Below are positions 31,493-40,240 of a DNA stretch of 64,000 bases, in pieces (the stretch's first letter is position 1; every line of letters starts with the position of its first letter). The stretch lies in the NCBI GenBank assembly GCA_035494015.1, contig DATJHJ010000049.1, positions 1 to 64,000 of the forward strand, given 5' to 3'. Made by a program: the position numbers and the translations under genes. This stretch comes from CADCTB01 sp035494015. Its GTDB lineage: Bacteria > Actinomycetota > Acidimicrobiia > Acidimicrobiales > AC-14. The notes under the pieces are model-generated. The model saw nothing but the letters and a program-made list of their open reading frames with translations. It had not been told where the DNA came from and did not search any database.

Positions 31493-33415
31493 TCATCCCA
31501 GGCCGAGCACCGCGGCGGTCGGCGTGCCCAGCCCGGTCACGTCGTCATAGCCGGGGGTCGTGGCCAGGCTCAAGGTCTGGTTGGCGGTCCGAAGCCGGTA
31601 GTTGAGCCCGGCGGTGGCGTCGACGTTGTTGTTGTAGTTGGTACGGACCACGGCGACGGTCGACGCAGGCGCGGTGACATCTCTGAACGCGCCGGGGTGG
31701 GCGTAGAAGACCGGGTTGGCGAACCCGTGGGGTGATCCCTTGGCCTGGTCGGCCAGGGCCATGATCCCGGCGACGATCGGCGACGCCAGGCTGGTGCCGC
31801 CCAGCCGGTACTCCGCGTAGCGGGCGGTGCCGTCGGGGAACGTCTGGGTCTGCCCGACCAGGTACCCGGCGTTGGGATCGGCGAGGGCGCCGACGTCCGG
31901 GACGGCGCGGCCGGTCCGGCCCTGGGCGGCAAAGACGCCGGGCGGCACGACCCCCTGCTGGTAGGCGGGCTCGGCGAACACGGTGCTCACGCCGCCACCG
32001 GCGCCGTAGAGCCAGGTCCCGGGAGGGGTCGGATCCCACCCGGTGCCCGTCCAGGTCGACGTGGTCGTCCCCCAGCCGGTCTCGAACAGGTAGTTGTTCG
32101 TCGCCCCGACGGCCAGGGTGGTCCCACCCACGGCGGTCACGAAGGGACTCGAGGCCGGCCAGTCGGTGGTGCGGTAGCCGCCGGTCAGCGACTCGTCGCC
32201 GTTGTCGCCGGAGGAGAAGTAGATGCCGATCCCCTCCACCACCCCCTGGACGATCGTGTCCTCCATGGGCCGGATGAAGCCCGGAGGGAGCTGCTCGGTC
32301 GGGAATCCGTAGGAGTTGGTGACGATCTGGGCCAGGCGCCGGTCGACCACGTGGTTGAGGGCGGCGTCGAGATCCTGGAAGTTGTTGGCCGACCCGACGT
32401 AAACGATGTTGGCCGCCGGCGCCATGCCGTGCACGGCCTCCACGTCGAGCGTCTGCTCGCCGTACCAGCCCTGCGGGTCCTGCCGCTGGCCCCGCTCGGG
32501 GTGGCGGAAGGTGCCGGGGGCGACGACCTGGCTGAACTGGTTGGGTGCCAACCCGGGCAGGCCGCGGTTCGCCGACCACTGGTTGACGTCCTGGACGATG
32601 GTCGGCGAGGCGTAGGCGTCGATGATTGCGACCGTCTGGCCCCGCCCGTCCTGGGTGGCGCCGGCCAGGCCGTAGGCCCCCTTGACCTGCTGGGGGGTGT
32701 ACCCGCAGGGGGCGTACGGGAGCGTCCCCGACCCGTAGGGGTTGGTGAACCCGACCGCCTGCTTCTCACCCCAGAAGGTCGAGCACGGGGCGGCGCTGAC
32801 AAACGCCGCCGACGGGGGCGCCGCCGTCTCGTTGCCCGGCGCGGCATCGGTGTGGACGAGCTGGGCCGAGTCGTCCAACCCGATGACCCCGCTCACGTAC
32901 GGGGCGAGGGAGCCGGGCACGGCGAGGGCCGACGACGGCGACCGCAGGACCATGCCGTCGACCCGGTACATGCCGAAGCTGACCCCGAAGGCGGCCGCGG
33001 CCTGGGCCACGGAGCCCTCGGCGGCGACATAGTGGCTGTTGCCCGGGACATCGACGATGTCGAACCCCTGCGCCCGCAGCCAGTTCCGGACCGCGTTCAC
33101 CGCCGACGGGGGCGGCGAGAACTGCTGGTGGAACTGTGCCGGAGTGAGGTAGTGCCCGTACGCCGCGGTACCCGGGGTGGACACGGCCTGGGCCAGCGCG
33201 GTGAGCCGGTCCTGGTCCTGCCAGCCCAGGTAGACCCGGAAGCCGACACTTTCGGATGGGTCCGCCGCCTGGGTGAAGTTGCCCGCGTTCGCCCACGGCG
33301 GGACGCTGCCGGCGAGCGTGGCCCGACCCGCGGTGGCCCCCGTCGCCGGTAGGGCGGGTAGGGCCAGGGCGGCCAGCACCGCCAGGGCCAGGCCGATCGT
33401 TCGCCGTCGCGCCAT
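31493..33415 (-). CDS. Secreted sedolisin (S53) peptidase with prodomain
   Basis: 640 residues from ATG 33415. Signal peptide about 1-29 (LPALPATGATA). The Pro-kumamolisin prodomain spans about 45-190 (VYLGWQDQDRLTALAQAVSTPG, YGHYLTPAQFHQQFSP). The catalytic domain has E320, D324 (GEQTLDVE), oxyanion D403 (SSGDNG) and S542 (GGTSLASP). The C-terminal calcium-site region (DDVTGLGTP) is present. Sedolisins are acid-active, so an acidic niche or compartment is suggested but not proven. Divergent from a second sedolisin. Confidence 0.93.
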   Translation of the reverse strand: MARRRTIGLALAVLAALALPALPATGATAGRATLAGSVPPWANAGNFTQAADPSESVGFRVYLGWQDQDRLTALAQAVSTPGTAAYGHYLTPAQFHQQFSPPPSAVNAVRNWLRAQGFDIVDVPGNSHYVAAEGSVAQAAAAFGVSFGMYRVDGMVLRSPSSALAVPGSLAPYVSGVIGLDDSAQLVHTDAAPGNETAAPPSAAFVSAAPCSTFWGEKQAVGFTNPYGSGTLPYAPCGYTPQQVKGAYGLAGATQDGRGQTVAIIDAYASPTIVQDVNQWSANRGLPGLAPNQFSQVVAPGTFRHPERGQRQDPQGWYGEQTLDVEAVHGMAPAANIVYVGSANNFQDLDAALNHVVDRRLAQIVTNSYGFPTEQLPPGFIRPMEDTIVQGVVEGIGIYFSSGDNGDESLTGGYRTTDWPASSPFVTAVGGTTLAVGATNNYLFETGWGTTTSTWTGTGWDPTPPGTWLYGAGGGVSTVFAEPAYQQGVVPPGVFAAQGRTGRAVPDVGALADPNAGYLVGQTQTFPDGTARYAEYRLGGTSLASPIVAGIMALADQAKGSPHGFANPVFYAHPGAFRDVTAPASTVAVVRTNYNNNVDATAGLNYRLRTANQTLSLATTPGYDDVTGLGTPTAAVLGLG

Positions 33416-33574
33416 ACGAGCCTCCCTACCGCCGCCGATCCTCGGTGGCGCCCGCATTCTACGGCCGTCGGCGCCCGACGAACCCACAGTTGGGCGAATG
33501 TTGGGCCGCCGTTGCGCCCCGGGAGAGATGGGCGCCCCAGTGTGGCGTTGGTAAGCCACTTCGAAGGGACCCCT

Positions 33575-34780
33575 ATGCGTGTGATCCGTTGTGTCCTCGT
33601 CCCGGCGGTCATGGCCGTGGCGCTGTCGGGTCAACCGGCACGGGCCGCCGCCCCGGCGGTCCTGCCCGGTTCGGCGCAGGCGGTCGCCCACCGACCGGTC
33701 TGCGCTCCGCCCCTGCCAGGCACTGCTCACTGTGACTCGGAGGTCGTCACCAACGGTTCGGGCGCCCCCCTGGCCACCACGAGCTACACCAGCGGCTACC
33801 AGCCGGCCGACCTGGCGAGCGCCTATCGGTACTCCCTGGCGCTGGGAACCACGTGGTCCTGGAACGGCCAGACCGTGGCGATCGTCGATGCCTACGACAA
33901 CCCGAATGCCGAAGCCGACCTCGGGGCCTACCGGGCCCGCTTCGGCCTGCCCGCATGCACGACCGCCAACGGGTGCTTCTCCAAGGTCGACCAGCGGGGC
34001 GGGAAGGCATACCCGGCCGGGGACGTCGGGTGGGGCCAGGAGATCGCCCTCGACCTCGACATGGCCTCCGCCGTCTGCGGCAACTGCAAGATCATGCTGG
34101 TGGAAGCCGACTCGAGCTCCTTCCTCAACCTCGTTGCCGCGGTGGACATGGCCGCGGCCCGGGGGGCGACGGTGATCAGCAACAGCTACGGCGGCAGCGA
34201 GTTCCCCTCCGAGACGTCGTACGAGAGCCACTACAACCACCCCGGCGTGGCCATCACGGTGAGCTCGGGCGACGGCGGCTACGGCGTCGAGTTCCCCGCC
34301 GCCTCCCGATACGTCACCGCCGTCGGCGGGACCAGCCTGCGGCGCACCACGAGCGTCCGGGGCTGGTCGGAGACGGCATGGAACGGCGCCGGCAGCGGCT
34401 GCTCGTCCTATGTGGCCAAGCCGGCATGGCAGCACGACGCCGGCTGCGCCCGGCGGACCGTGGCCGACGTCTCCGCCGTCGCCGACCCGAGCACGGGCGT
34501 GGCCGTCTACGACAGCTACGGCTCGTCCGGGGGGGCCAACTGGCTCGTCTTCGGCGGGACGAGCGTGGCCGCGCCGGTCATCGCCGGCGTCTACGCCCTG
34601 GCCGGGAACGCCTCCTCGGTCGTCGCCGGCTCGTACCCGTACAGCCACACGAGCGCGATCTTCGACGTCACGTCGGGCGTCAACGGCCGCTGCCCACGGA
34701 CGCCGTACCTGTGCACGGCGGCGACCGGCTACGACGGCCCCACCGGGCTCGGCACCCCGAACGGCCTGGGCGCCTTCTGA
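33575..34780 (+). CDS. Secreted short sedolisin-like peptidase lacking a prodomain
   Basis: 401 residues from ATG 33575, after a signal peptide of about 24 residues. Only about 50 residues lie between the signal and the catalytic fold, so the ~150-residue prodomain is missing. Catalytic E156, D160 (GQEIALDLD), D233 (SSGDGG) and S330 (GGTSVAAP) are intact. Nine or more cysteines (128, 134, 168, 171, 276, 291 and others) suggest disulfides. Related to the S53/S8 group annotated in actinobacteria. It is divergent from the full-length sedolisin. Confidence 0.88.
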   Translation: MRVIRCVLVPAVMAVALSGQPARAAAPAVLPGSAQAVAHRPVCAPPLPGTAHCDSEVVTNGSGAPLATTSYTSGYQPADLASAYRYSLALGTTWSWNGQTVAIVDAYDNPNAEADLGAYRARFGLPACTTANGCFSKVDQRGGKAYPAGDVGWGQEIALDLDMASAVCGNCKIMLVEADSSSFLNLVAAVDMAAARGATVISNSYGGSEFPSETSYESHYNHPGVAITVSSGDGGYGVEFPAASRYVTAVGGTSLRRTTSVRGWSETAWNGAGSGCSSYVAKPAWQHDAGCARRTVADVSAVADPSTGVAVYDSYGSSGGANWLVFGGTSVAAPVIAGVYALAGNASSVVAGSYPYSHTSAIFDVTSGVNGRCPRTPYLCTAATGYDGPTGLGTPNGLGAF

Positions 34781-35248
34781 GCCGGCGGGGGGGACTGTTC
34801 CGATAGCCGTCGCCCCGACGACGGGCCACGTTCACGTCCCGTCCACCTGGGGCATCTAGAAAGCACGAGCAAGCCCGGCCGCCGCTGCGCCACGACCGCA
34901 GCGGGGCCGGGACAGGCTTCCGAGGAAAGATCCGGTAATCCCCAGGTTGCTCCCCTTCCAATGCACAACCCCGGCCGGGCATACTGCATCCGTCCGGCAC
35001 CGAACGGTGACTGCGCAAGCGGTCGCAGGGAGGTGGTGGGCATGGGCTTCACGCAGACGCCGGTGTTCCTCCCGGGGACCATCGGGCCGGCCGGTGCCTG
35101 CCTCCGGGCGGTGCTGGGCGGTTGCGGGAAGACGTGAGGTCGGTCCCGAGAAGTCAGGTGGCTCCGGCTGCCGGGCTACTCGGGGCCGCTTCGCGCCCCG
35201 GCGAGGTCGGGGTTCACCGCCGGCACGGCCGGTACCATGCCCTGTGGG
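34781..35248. other. 468-base intergenic region before ppk1
   Basis: No convincing gene. It holds a strong hairpin (34874-34911) inside a larger fold closed by GAGCAA (34867-34872) and TTGCTC (34947-34952). A 31-codon frame, ATG 35042 to TGA 35135, has AGGGAGG upstream and begins MGFTQTPVFLPGTIG; I cannot judge whether it is real. The ppk1 promoter must be here but no clear -10/-35 pair stands out. Confidence 0.5.
34867..34952 (+). ncRNA. Structured element of unknown class upstream of ppk1
   Basis: Terminal helix GAGCAA/TTGCTC encloses a 15-bp, one-bulge hairpin (CCCGGCC, bulged G, CCGCTGCG, loop, CGCAGCGG, GGCCGGG) and a second segment AGGCTTCCGAGGAAAGATCC. The hairpin could simply terminate the protease transcript. 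The closing helix suggests an 86-nt fold of riboswitch size; I could not match it to a known class. Confidence 0.35.
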
Positions 35249-37354
35249 ATGACCGACGTCGATCAGGCCCCGCCCGCTGCCGATCCGGAGCCCGCGGAGC
35301 AGCCGCGGTACATCAACCGCGAGCTGGCCTGGCTGGACTTCAACGCCCGCGTCCTGGCCCTGGCCGAGGATCCGACCACACCCGTCCTGGAGCGGGCCAA
35401 GTTCCTGGCCATCTTCAGCGCCAACCTCGACGAGTTCTTCCAGGTCCGCGTGGCCTCCCTGCACGACAAGCACGCCGCCGGGCTGGGCGCCACGTCCCCC
35501 GACGGGCTCACTCCCACCGAGCAACTGCGGGCCATCCGGCCGCGGGTGGAGGAGCTGATCGGTCGCCAGGCCAAGGCCTTCCTGACCGAGATCGTCCCCG
35601 CCCTGGCCGACGCCGGCATCGTCCTGTCCGACTGGGAGTCGCTCGATGACGACGACCGCCAGTTCCTGGTCGACGCGTTCGAGCGCCGCATCTTCCCGGT
35701 GCTGACCCCGCTCGCCGTCGACCCGGGCCACCCCTTCCCGTACATCTCCAACCTGTCGCTCAACCTGGCCGTGAGCGTGCGCGACCCGACCACCGGCGCT
35801 CGGCGCTTCGCCCGCCTGAAGGTCCCGCCCCTGCTCCCCCGCTTCGTGGTCATGCCCGACGGCGAGCGGTTCGTGCCCGTCGAACAGGTCATCTCCGCCC
35901 ACCTGGCCTCGCTCTTCCCCGGGATGGAGATCGAGAGCCACGACACCTTCCGGGTCACCCGCAACGCCGACGTCACCCTGGAAGAGGAGGAAGCCGACGA
36001 CCTCCTGGCCGCCGTCGAGCTCGAGCTCCGCCGCCGCCGCTTCGGGCGGGCGGTGCGGCTGGAGGTGGCCCGCAACATGTCGCGGGAGACGCTCGAGCTC
36101 CTGCTGCGGGAGCTCGAGCTGTCCGAGGACGACGTGTCCGTGGTCGACGGGCCGTTGGAGCTGAGCGGCCTGTGGGCGGTCTACGACCTCGACCGGCCGG
36201 AGCTGAAGGACTCGGCGTGGGTCGGGGTGACGCAGCCGGTCCTGGTCGATGCCGACGGCGACGCCCGCGACATCTTCGCCGTGCTGCGCGAGCGCGACGT
36301 CCTGGTCCACCACCCGTACGACTCGTTCTCGACGTCGGTCGTCGCCTTCATCGAGCAGGCGGCGGCCGACCCCCAGGTGCTGGCCATCAAGCAGACCCTG
36401 TACCGCACCTCGGGCGACAGCCCCATCGTCAAGGCCCTGATCGGCGCGGCGGAGGCGGGCAAGCAGGTCGCCGCACTGGTCGAGCTCAAGGCCCGCTTCG
36501 ACGAGCAGGCCAACATCGGCTGGGCCCGGGCGCTGGAGGAGGCCGGCGTCCACGTGGTCTACGGGCTGCTCGGCCTGAAGACCCATGCCAAGGTCGCCCT
36601 GGTTGTGCGCGAGGAGGGCGACGCCATCCGCCACTACTGCCACGTGGGGACGGGCAACTACAACCCCAAGACGGCCCGGATGTACGAGGACCTGGGCCTG
36701 CTCTCGGCCGATCCCGAGTTGGGGGCCGACCTGGCCGAGCTGTTCAACCACCTCACCGGGTACAGCCGCCAGACCGAGTACCGGCGGATCCTCGTTGCCC
36801 CGAGCGGGCTGCGCCAGGCTGTGCTCGACCTCATCGCCGCCGAGCGGGACGCCCCGGGGGGCGGCGGTCGCATCATCATGAAGATGAACAACCTGGTCGA
36901 CACGCCGGTGATCGACGCCCTGTACGAGGCGTCGCAGGCGGGAGTGCGCATCGACCTGATCGTGCGCGGCGTGTGCTGCCTGCGCCCCGGGGTGCCGGGC
37001 CTGTCCGAGGGCGTACGGGTCCGCTCCATCGTGGGCCGCTTCCTCGAGCACTCCCGGGTGCTGGCCTTCGGCGAGCGGGAGCGGCGCCGGTTCCTGATCG
37101 GCTCGGCCGACCTCATGCCCCGGAACCTGGACCGGCGGGTGGAGGCCATGGCGCCGGTGGCCGACCCCGATCTGCACGCCCGGCTCCAGGAGATCCTCGA
37201 CGTCAACCTGGCCGACGACTGCCTGGCCTGGGAGCTGCACGGCGACGGGAGCTGGTCGAAGGTCCCCACCGAGGCCGGCGCCAACACCCATATCCGCCTG
37301 CAGGAACTGGCCTTCGAGCGGGCCCGCCGGCGCCGGAGCACCGATGGCAACTGA
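35249..37354 (+). CDS. ppk1: Polyphosphate kinase 1
   Basis: 701 residues from ATG 35249 (an ATG at 35237 is the alternative). It polymerises the ATP gamma-phosphate into polyphosphate. N domain YINRELAWLDFNARVLALAED; head domain FPYISNLSLNLAV; C domains with the autophosphorylated His in LKTHAKVALV (about 446), HVGTGNYNPKTARMYEDLGL, and the second phospholipase-D-like motif with LMPRNLDRRVEAMAPV. Complete. It leads an operon with CYTH-CHAD, Nudix and SixA genes, the first overlap being 11 bases. Confidence 0.96.
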   Translation: MTDVDQAPPAADPEPAEQPRYINRELAWLDFNARVLALAEDPTTPVLERAKFLAIFSANLDEFFQVRVASLHDKHAAGLGATSPDGLTPTEQLRAIRPRVEELIGRQAKAFLTEIVPALADAGIVLSDWESLDDDDRQFLVDAFERRIFPVLTPLAVDPGHPFPYISNLSLNLAVSVRDPTTGARRFARLKVPPLLPRFVVMPDGERFVPVEQVISAHLASLFPGMEIESHDTFRVTRNADVTLEEEEADDLLAAVELELRRRRFGRAVRLEVARNMSRETLELLLRELELSEDDVSVVDGPLELSGLWAVYDLDRPELKDSAWVGVTQPVLVDADGDARDIFAVLRERDVLVHHPYDSFSTSVVAFIEQAAADPQVLAIKQTLYRTSGDSPIVKALIGAAEAGKQVAALVELKARFDEQANIGWARALEEAGVHVVYGLLGLKTHAKVALVVREEGDAIRHYCHVGTGNYNPKTARMYEDLGLLSADPELGADLAELFNHLTGYSRQTEYRRILVAPSGLRQAVLDLIAAERDAPGGGGRIIMKMNNLVDTPVIDALYEASQAGVRIDLIVRGVCCLRPGVPGLSEGVRVRSIVGRFLEHSRVLAFGERERRRFLIGSADLMPRNLDRRVEAMAPVADPDLHARLQEILDVNLADDCLAWELHGDGSWSKVPTEAGANTHIRLQELAFERARRRRSTDGN

Positions 37355-38843
37355 GCGGGAGGTGAAGATGGGGGCCTGGGCCGGCTTCGAGCTGCCCCCG
37401 CTCGACGGGATCGCCGACGGGGTGACCAGCGTGCCCCGCATCCCCCGCAACCTGCTGGCCGTGTACTACGACACCCCCGACCTGCGCCTCGCCCGGTGGG
37501 GGGTGACTGTCCGGCACCGCTCGGGCGACGGGAGCGGCTGGACGGTGAAGCTGCCCGAGGGCGAGGAAGGGCCGGCCCTGGTCCGGCGGGAGCTGACCTT
37601 CGAGGGCCCTCCCGAGGTCATGCCCGAGGGCGCCGCCTCCTTGGTCCGGGCCTACGCCCGGAACGTGGCCCTGGGGCCGGTCGCCCGCATCCGGACCCGG
37701 CGGGAGGGCGTGGACCTCCTCGACGGCGAGGGCGCGGTGGTCGCCGAGGTGGTCGACGACCAGGTGTCGGTCCTCCACGCCGGGCGGGTGGCCGAGCGCT
37801 TCCGGGAGGTCGAGGTCGAGGCCGGCGACCGGGTGCCGGACGGGCTCCTGGAGGAGGTGGTGGCCGGGCTGCGCCAGGCGGGAGCCGGGGCGCCCGACCC
37901 GACGCCGAAGGTGATCCGGGCCCTCGGCGCCCGGGCGTCGGCCCCGCCGGAGATCGCCCCGGTCACCCTCGGGCGCCGCCCGGCGGCCGCCGACGTCGTG
38001 CACCAGGCCATGGCCGTGGCCGTGACCCGGATCCTCAGGCACGACCCCGGGGTGCGCATCGGGGACGACCCCGAGGACGTCCACCAGGCCCGGGTGGGCA
38101 CCCGGCGACTGCGCTCGGACCTGCGCACGTTCGCCCCCCTGTTGGACCAGGACTGGCTGGTCGGGATACGCGACGAGCTGCGCTGGCTGGGCGGCGCCCT
38201 GGGCGCCGTCCGCGACGCCGACGTGCTGCTCGACCGTCTCCGTGGCCAAGCCGCCGGCCTCCCCGAGGTCGACCCCGCCGGCGTCGCCCCCATCTTCCGA
38301 CGCCTGGCCACCGAGCGCGAGGAGGCCCGGGGCCGGCTGCTGATCGTGCTGGACAGCGGCCGGTACGTCGACCTGCTCGACCGGCTGGTGGCCGCGGCCC
38401 AGGAACCGCCGGTCGCCAAGCGCGCCGGGCGGCCGGCGAAGGACGTCGTCCCCGACCTGGTCGCCCGCCCCTGGCGGCGACTGCGGCGGGAGGTCAAGGC
38501 CCTGCCCAAGAAGCCGCCGGACGAGGCCCTCCACGCCGTGCGCATCCGGGCCAAGCGGGCGCGGTACGCGGCCGAGGCCGCCGCCCCGTTGCTGGGCAAG
38601 CGGGCCGCCGCCTTCGCCTCGGCCCTGGCCGGCCTCCAAGGGGTGCTCGGCGACCACCAGGACGCGGTGTTCGCCGAGGCGTGGCTGCGCGGCGTGATCG
38701 ACGGGAGCGGGGCCGAGCCGGCGGTTGCCGTCGCCGCCGAGCAGCTCATCGCCGTCCAGCGTCGTGACGCCGCCGCCAACCGCAGGGCGTGGCCCGAGGC
38801 ATGGGACCGGGCGTCCCGGAAGAAGCTGCGGTCCTGGCTGTGA
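37344..38843 (+). CDS. CYTH-CHAD domain protein (polyphosphate-associated)
   Basis: 499 residues. CYTH triphosphate-tunnel domain (1-200) opens with the ExExK motif EREVK at 4-8. It continues YYDTPDLRLARWGVTVRHR, GWTVKLP and EVVDD. The CHAD domain (about 215-499) carries conserved basic His/Arg helices: VHQARVGTRRLRSDLRTF and LHAVRIRAKRARYAAE. CHAD domains bind polyphosphate and CYTH enzymes cut triphosphates, so this is probably a polyphosphate or tripolyphosphate-processing protein on granules. It overlaps ppk1 by 11 bases. Confidence 0.92.
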   Translation: MATEREVKMGAWAGFELPPLDGIADGVTSVPRIPRNLLAVYYDTPDLRLARWGVTVRHRSGDGSGWTVKLPEGEEGPALVRRELTFEGPPEVMPEGAASLVRAYARNVALGPVARIRTRREGVDLLDGEGAVVAEVVDDQVSVLHAGRVAERFREVEVEAGDRVPDGLLEEVVAGLRQAGAGAPDPTPKVIRALGARASAPPEIAPVTLGRRPAAADVVHQAMAVAVTRILRHDPGVRIGDDPEDVHQARVGTRRLRSDLRTFAPLLDQDWLVGIRDELRWLGGALGAVRDADVLLDRLRGQAAGLPEVDPAGVAPIFRRLATEREEARGRLLIVLDSGRYVDLLDRLVAAAQEPPVAKRAGRPAKDVVPDLVARPWRRLRREVKALPKKPPDEALHAVRIRAKRARYAAEAAAPLLGKRAAAFASALAGLQGVLGDHQDAVFAEAWLRGVIDGSGAEPAVAVAAEQLIAVQRRDAAANRRAWPEAWDRASRKKLRSWL

Positions 38844-39238
38844 CGGTCCAGGCCGCCGGGGGCGTGGTCTGGCGGCGGTCCCCGGAGGGCGATGGGTTGG
38901 AGGTGCTCGTCGTGCACCGGCCCCGCTACGACGACTGGAGCTTGCCCAAGGGGAAGCTCGCCGACGGGGAGAGCCATGCCGCCGCCGCCCTGCGGGAGGT
39001 CGAGGAGGAGACCGGCCTGCGCTGCGTCCTGGGGCCCGAGCTGCCTTCCATCTCCTACCGGGACCGCTTCGACCGGCCGAAGACGGTGCGCTACTGGGCC
39101 ATGGCGCCCGTGGAGGGCGAGTTCTCCCCCGGCGACGAGGTCGACGAGGTGCGCTGGCTGGGCGTGGACCAGGCCGTCGACCTGCTGAGCTACGACCGGG
39201 ACCGACCGGTGCTGCGGGCCCTCGCTGCGGCCCTGTAA
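38840..39238 (+). CDS. Nudix hydrolase, MutT1 N-domain-like
   Basis: 132 residues; GTG 38840 overlaps the CHAD stop (GTGA). Nudix box GKLADGESHAAAALREVEEETG (GX5EX7REUXEEXGU). The start AAGGVVWRR and RYDDWSLPKGKL resemble mycobacterial MutT1, which hydrolyses 8-oxo-(d)GTP and dinucleoside polyphosphates and is encoded next to ppk1. In MutT1 a histidine phosphatase domain follows in the same chain; here it is the next gene, read through TAATG. Confidence 0.9.
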   Translation: MTVQAAGGVVWRRSPEGDGLEVLVVHRPRYDDWSLPKGKLADGESHAAAALREVEEETGLRCVLGPELPSISYRDRFDRPKTVRYWAMAPVEGEFSPGDEVDEVRWLGVDQAVDLLSYDRDRPVLRALAAAL

Positions 39239-39684
39239 TGGCCGTCCTCGTCGTCCGCCATGCCAAGGCCGGTGACCGTGAGCGCTGGTCCGGCCCCGAC
39301 GAGGACCGCCCGTTGACCGATGCCGGGATGATCCAGGCCGACGCGCTGGTCGGCGTCCTGGCCGAGTTCCGGGTCGAGCGGGTCCTGTCCAGCCCGTACC
39401 TGCGCTGCAGGCAAACCGTCGCCCCGCTGGCCTCGGCCCTCGGCCTGCCCGTCGAGCCCACCGACGACCTGGCCGAAGGCGCCGGCGCCGCCGCCCGCCG
39501 CCTGGTCGCCTCCCTGACCGGCCCCGCCGACACCGTCCTCTGCACCCACGGCGACGTCCTCTACGACCTCCTGTCCGGCCTCGACCTCCCCTGGGACTCC
39601 CCGATGAAGAAAGCCTCCACCTGGGTCCTCGAGGTCAAGGAAGGCGGAATCGCCACCGCCCGCTACCTCCCCCCGCCCCGCTGA
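39238..39684 (+). CDS. SixA-like histidine phosphatase (MutT1 C-domain-like)
   Basis: 148 residues; ATG 39238 shares its A with the TAA of the Nudix gene. VVRHAKAGDRERW with the phospho-histidine, PLTDAGMIQAD, SSPYLRCRQT with the second arginine, and CTHGDV with the second His. This is the RHG phosphatase domain that is fused to the Nudix domain in mycobacterial MutT1. It may remove phosphates from the Nudix product, or act on phosphohistidine as SixA does. Confidence 0.88.
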   Translation: MAVLVVRHAKAGDRERWSGPDEDRPLTDAGMIQADALVGVLAEFRVERVLSSPYLRCRQTVAPLASALGLPVEPTDDLAEGAGAAARRLVASLTGPADTVLCTHGDVLYDLLSGLDLPWDSPMKKASTWVLEVKEGGIATARYLPPPR

Positions 39685-39693
39685 CACCGATCG

Positions 39694-39752
39694 GGTGCAT
39701 TGGCCGTCGTGATTCGGGCCCAAAACGCGGAGATCACGACGCCCTGTGCACC
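39694..39752. terminator. Two-stage inverted repeat between convergent genes
   Basis: Outer arms GGTGCA (39694) and TGCACC (39747-39752); inner perfect 9-bp arms CGTCGTGAT (39705-39713) and ATCACGACG (39733-39741), with a 19-base loop containing CCCAAAACGCGG. It lies between sixA and padR, which converge, so a bidirectional terminator is the simplest reading. It may also be a dispersed extragenic palindrome. Confidence 0.6.
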
Positions 39753-39763
39753 GAAAACGCTTG

Positions 39764-40138
39764 TCAGCTGGCCGCTGAGACGCCGGGGACGGCGCGCGGG
39801 CCGCCGGCGCGCAGCAGCCGCCGGTAGCGGGTCAGCCAGGACGCCATCAGGCGGTCGGCGTCGCGGAGGCTGTCGGCGGCGACCGCCATCCACGCCCTTC
39901 CGAGCGGGGTGACCCGGTAGATCCGACGGGCGGGGCCGGCCGGCGACGCGTCCCATTCCGACGACACCAGGTCGTCGGCCTCCATGAGCCGCAGGCTCCG
40001 GTACAGAAACCCCCGGTCGATGCCGCCGAGGCCGAGGGGGGCCAGCAGGGCCGGCAGGTCGTAGCCGTGGACCGGTGCCTGGCCGAGCACGAGCAGCAGG
40101 CTGGCTCGGAAATGGTCGCGGGGAACAGCCGAATCCAT
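39764..40138 (-). CDS. PadR-family transcriptional regulator
   Basis: 124 residues from ATG 40138. N-terminal winged helix: ASLLLVLGQAPVHGYDLPALLAPLG, then GGIDRGFLYRSLRLMEADDLVSSEWD and the YRVTPLGRAWM wing, followed by a short C-terminal helix. Divergent from the Ppx gene by about 100 bases, so may regulate it. PadR ligands are usually aromatic acids or drugs; no polyphosphate link is known to me. Confidence 0.85.
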   Translation of the reverse strand: MDSAVPRDHFRASLLLVLGQAPVHGYDLPALLAPLGLGGIDRGFLYRSLRLMEADDLVSSEWDASPAGPARRIYRVTPLGRAWMAVAADSLRDADRLMASWLTRYRRLLRAGGPRAVPGVSAAS

Positions 40139-40240
40139 GCCGGCGACGGTAGGGGGCGAACATGTTCGGACGGTTTCCTGGGAACGAAGCCAGGGTGAAC
40201 CGCGCCCGGACCCGCCGCCCCGGCCCGTAGCCTCGGCACC

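Noticed and set aside
33416..34648. Long N-terminal extension of the first sedolisin
   Set aside because: It would run across the divergent sedolisin gene and lacks family features; the signal peptide at ATG 33415 sets the start.
34920..34952. TPP-riboswitch-like GATCCGGTAAT upstream of ppk1
   Set aside because: The CUGAGA part and the GAACCUGAUC context are missing, and ppk1 is not a thiamine gene.
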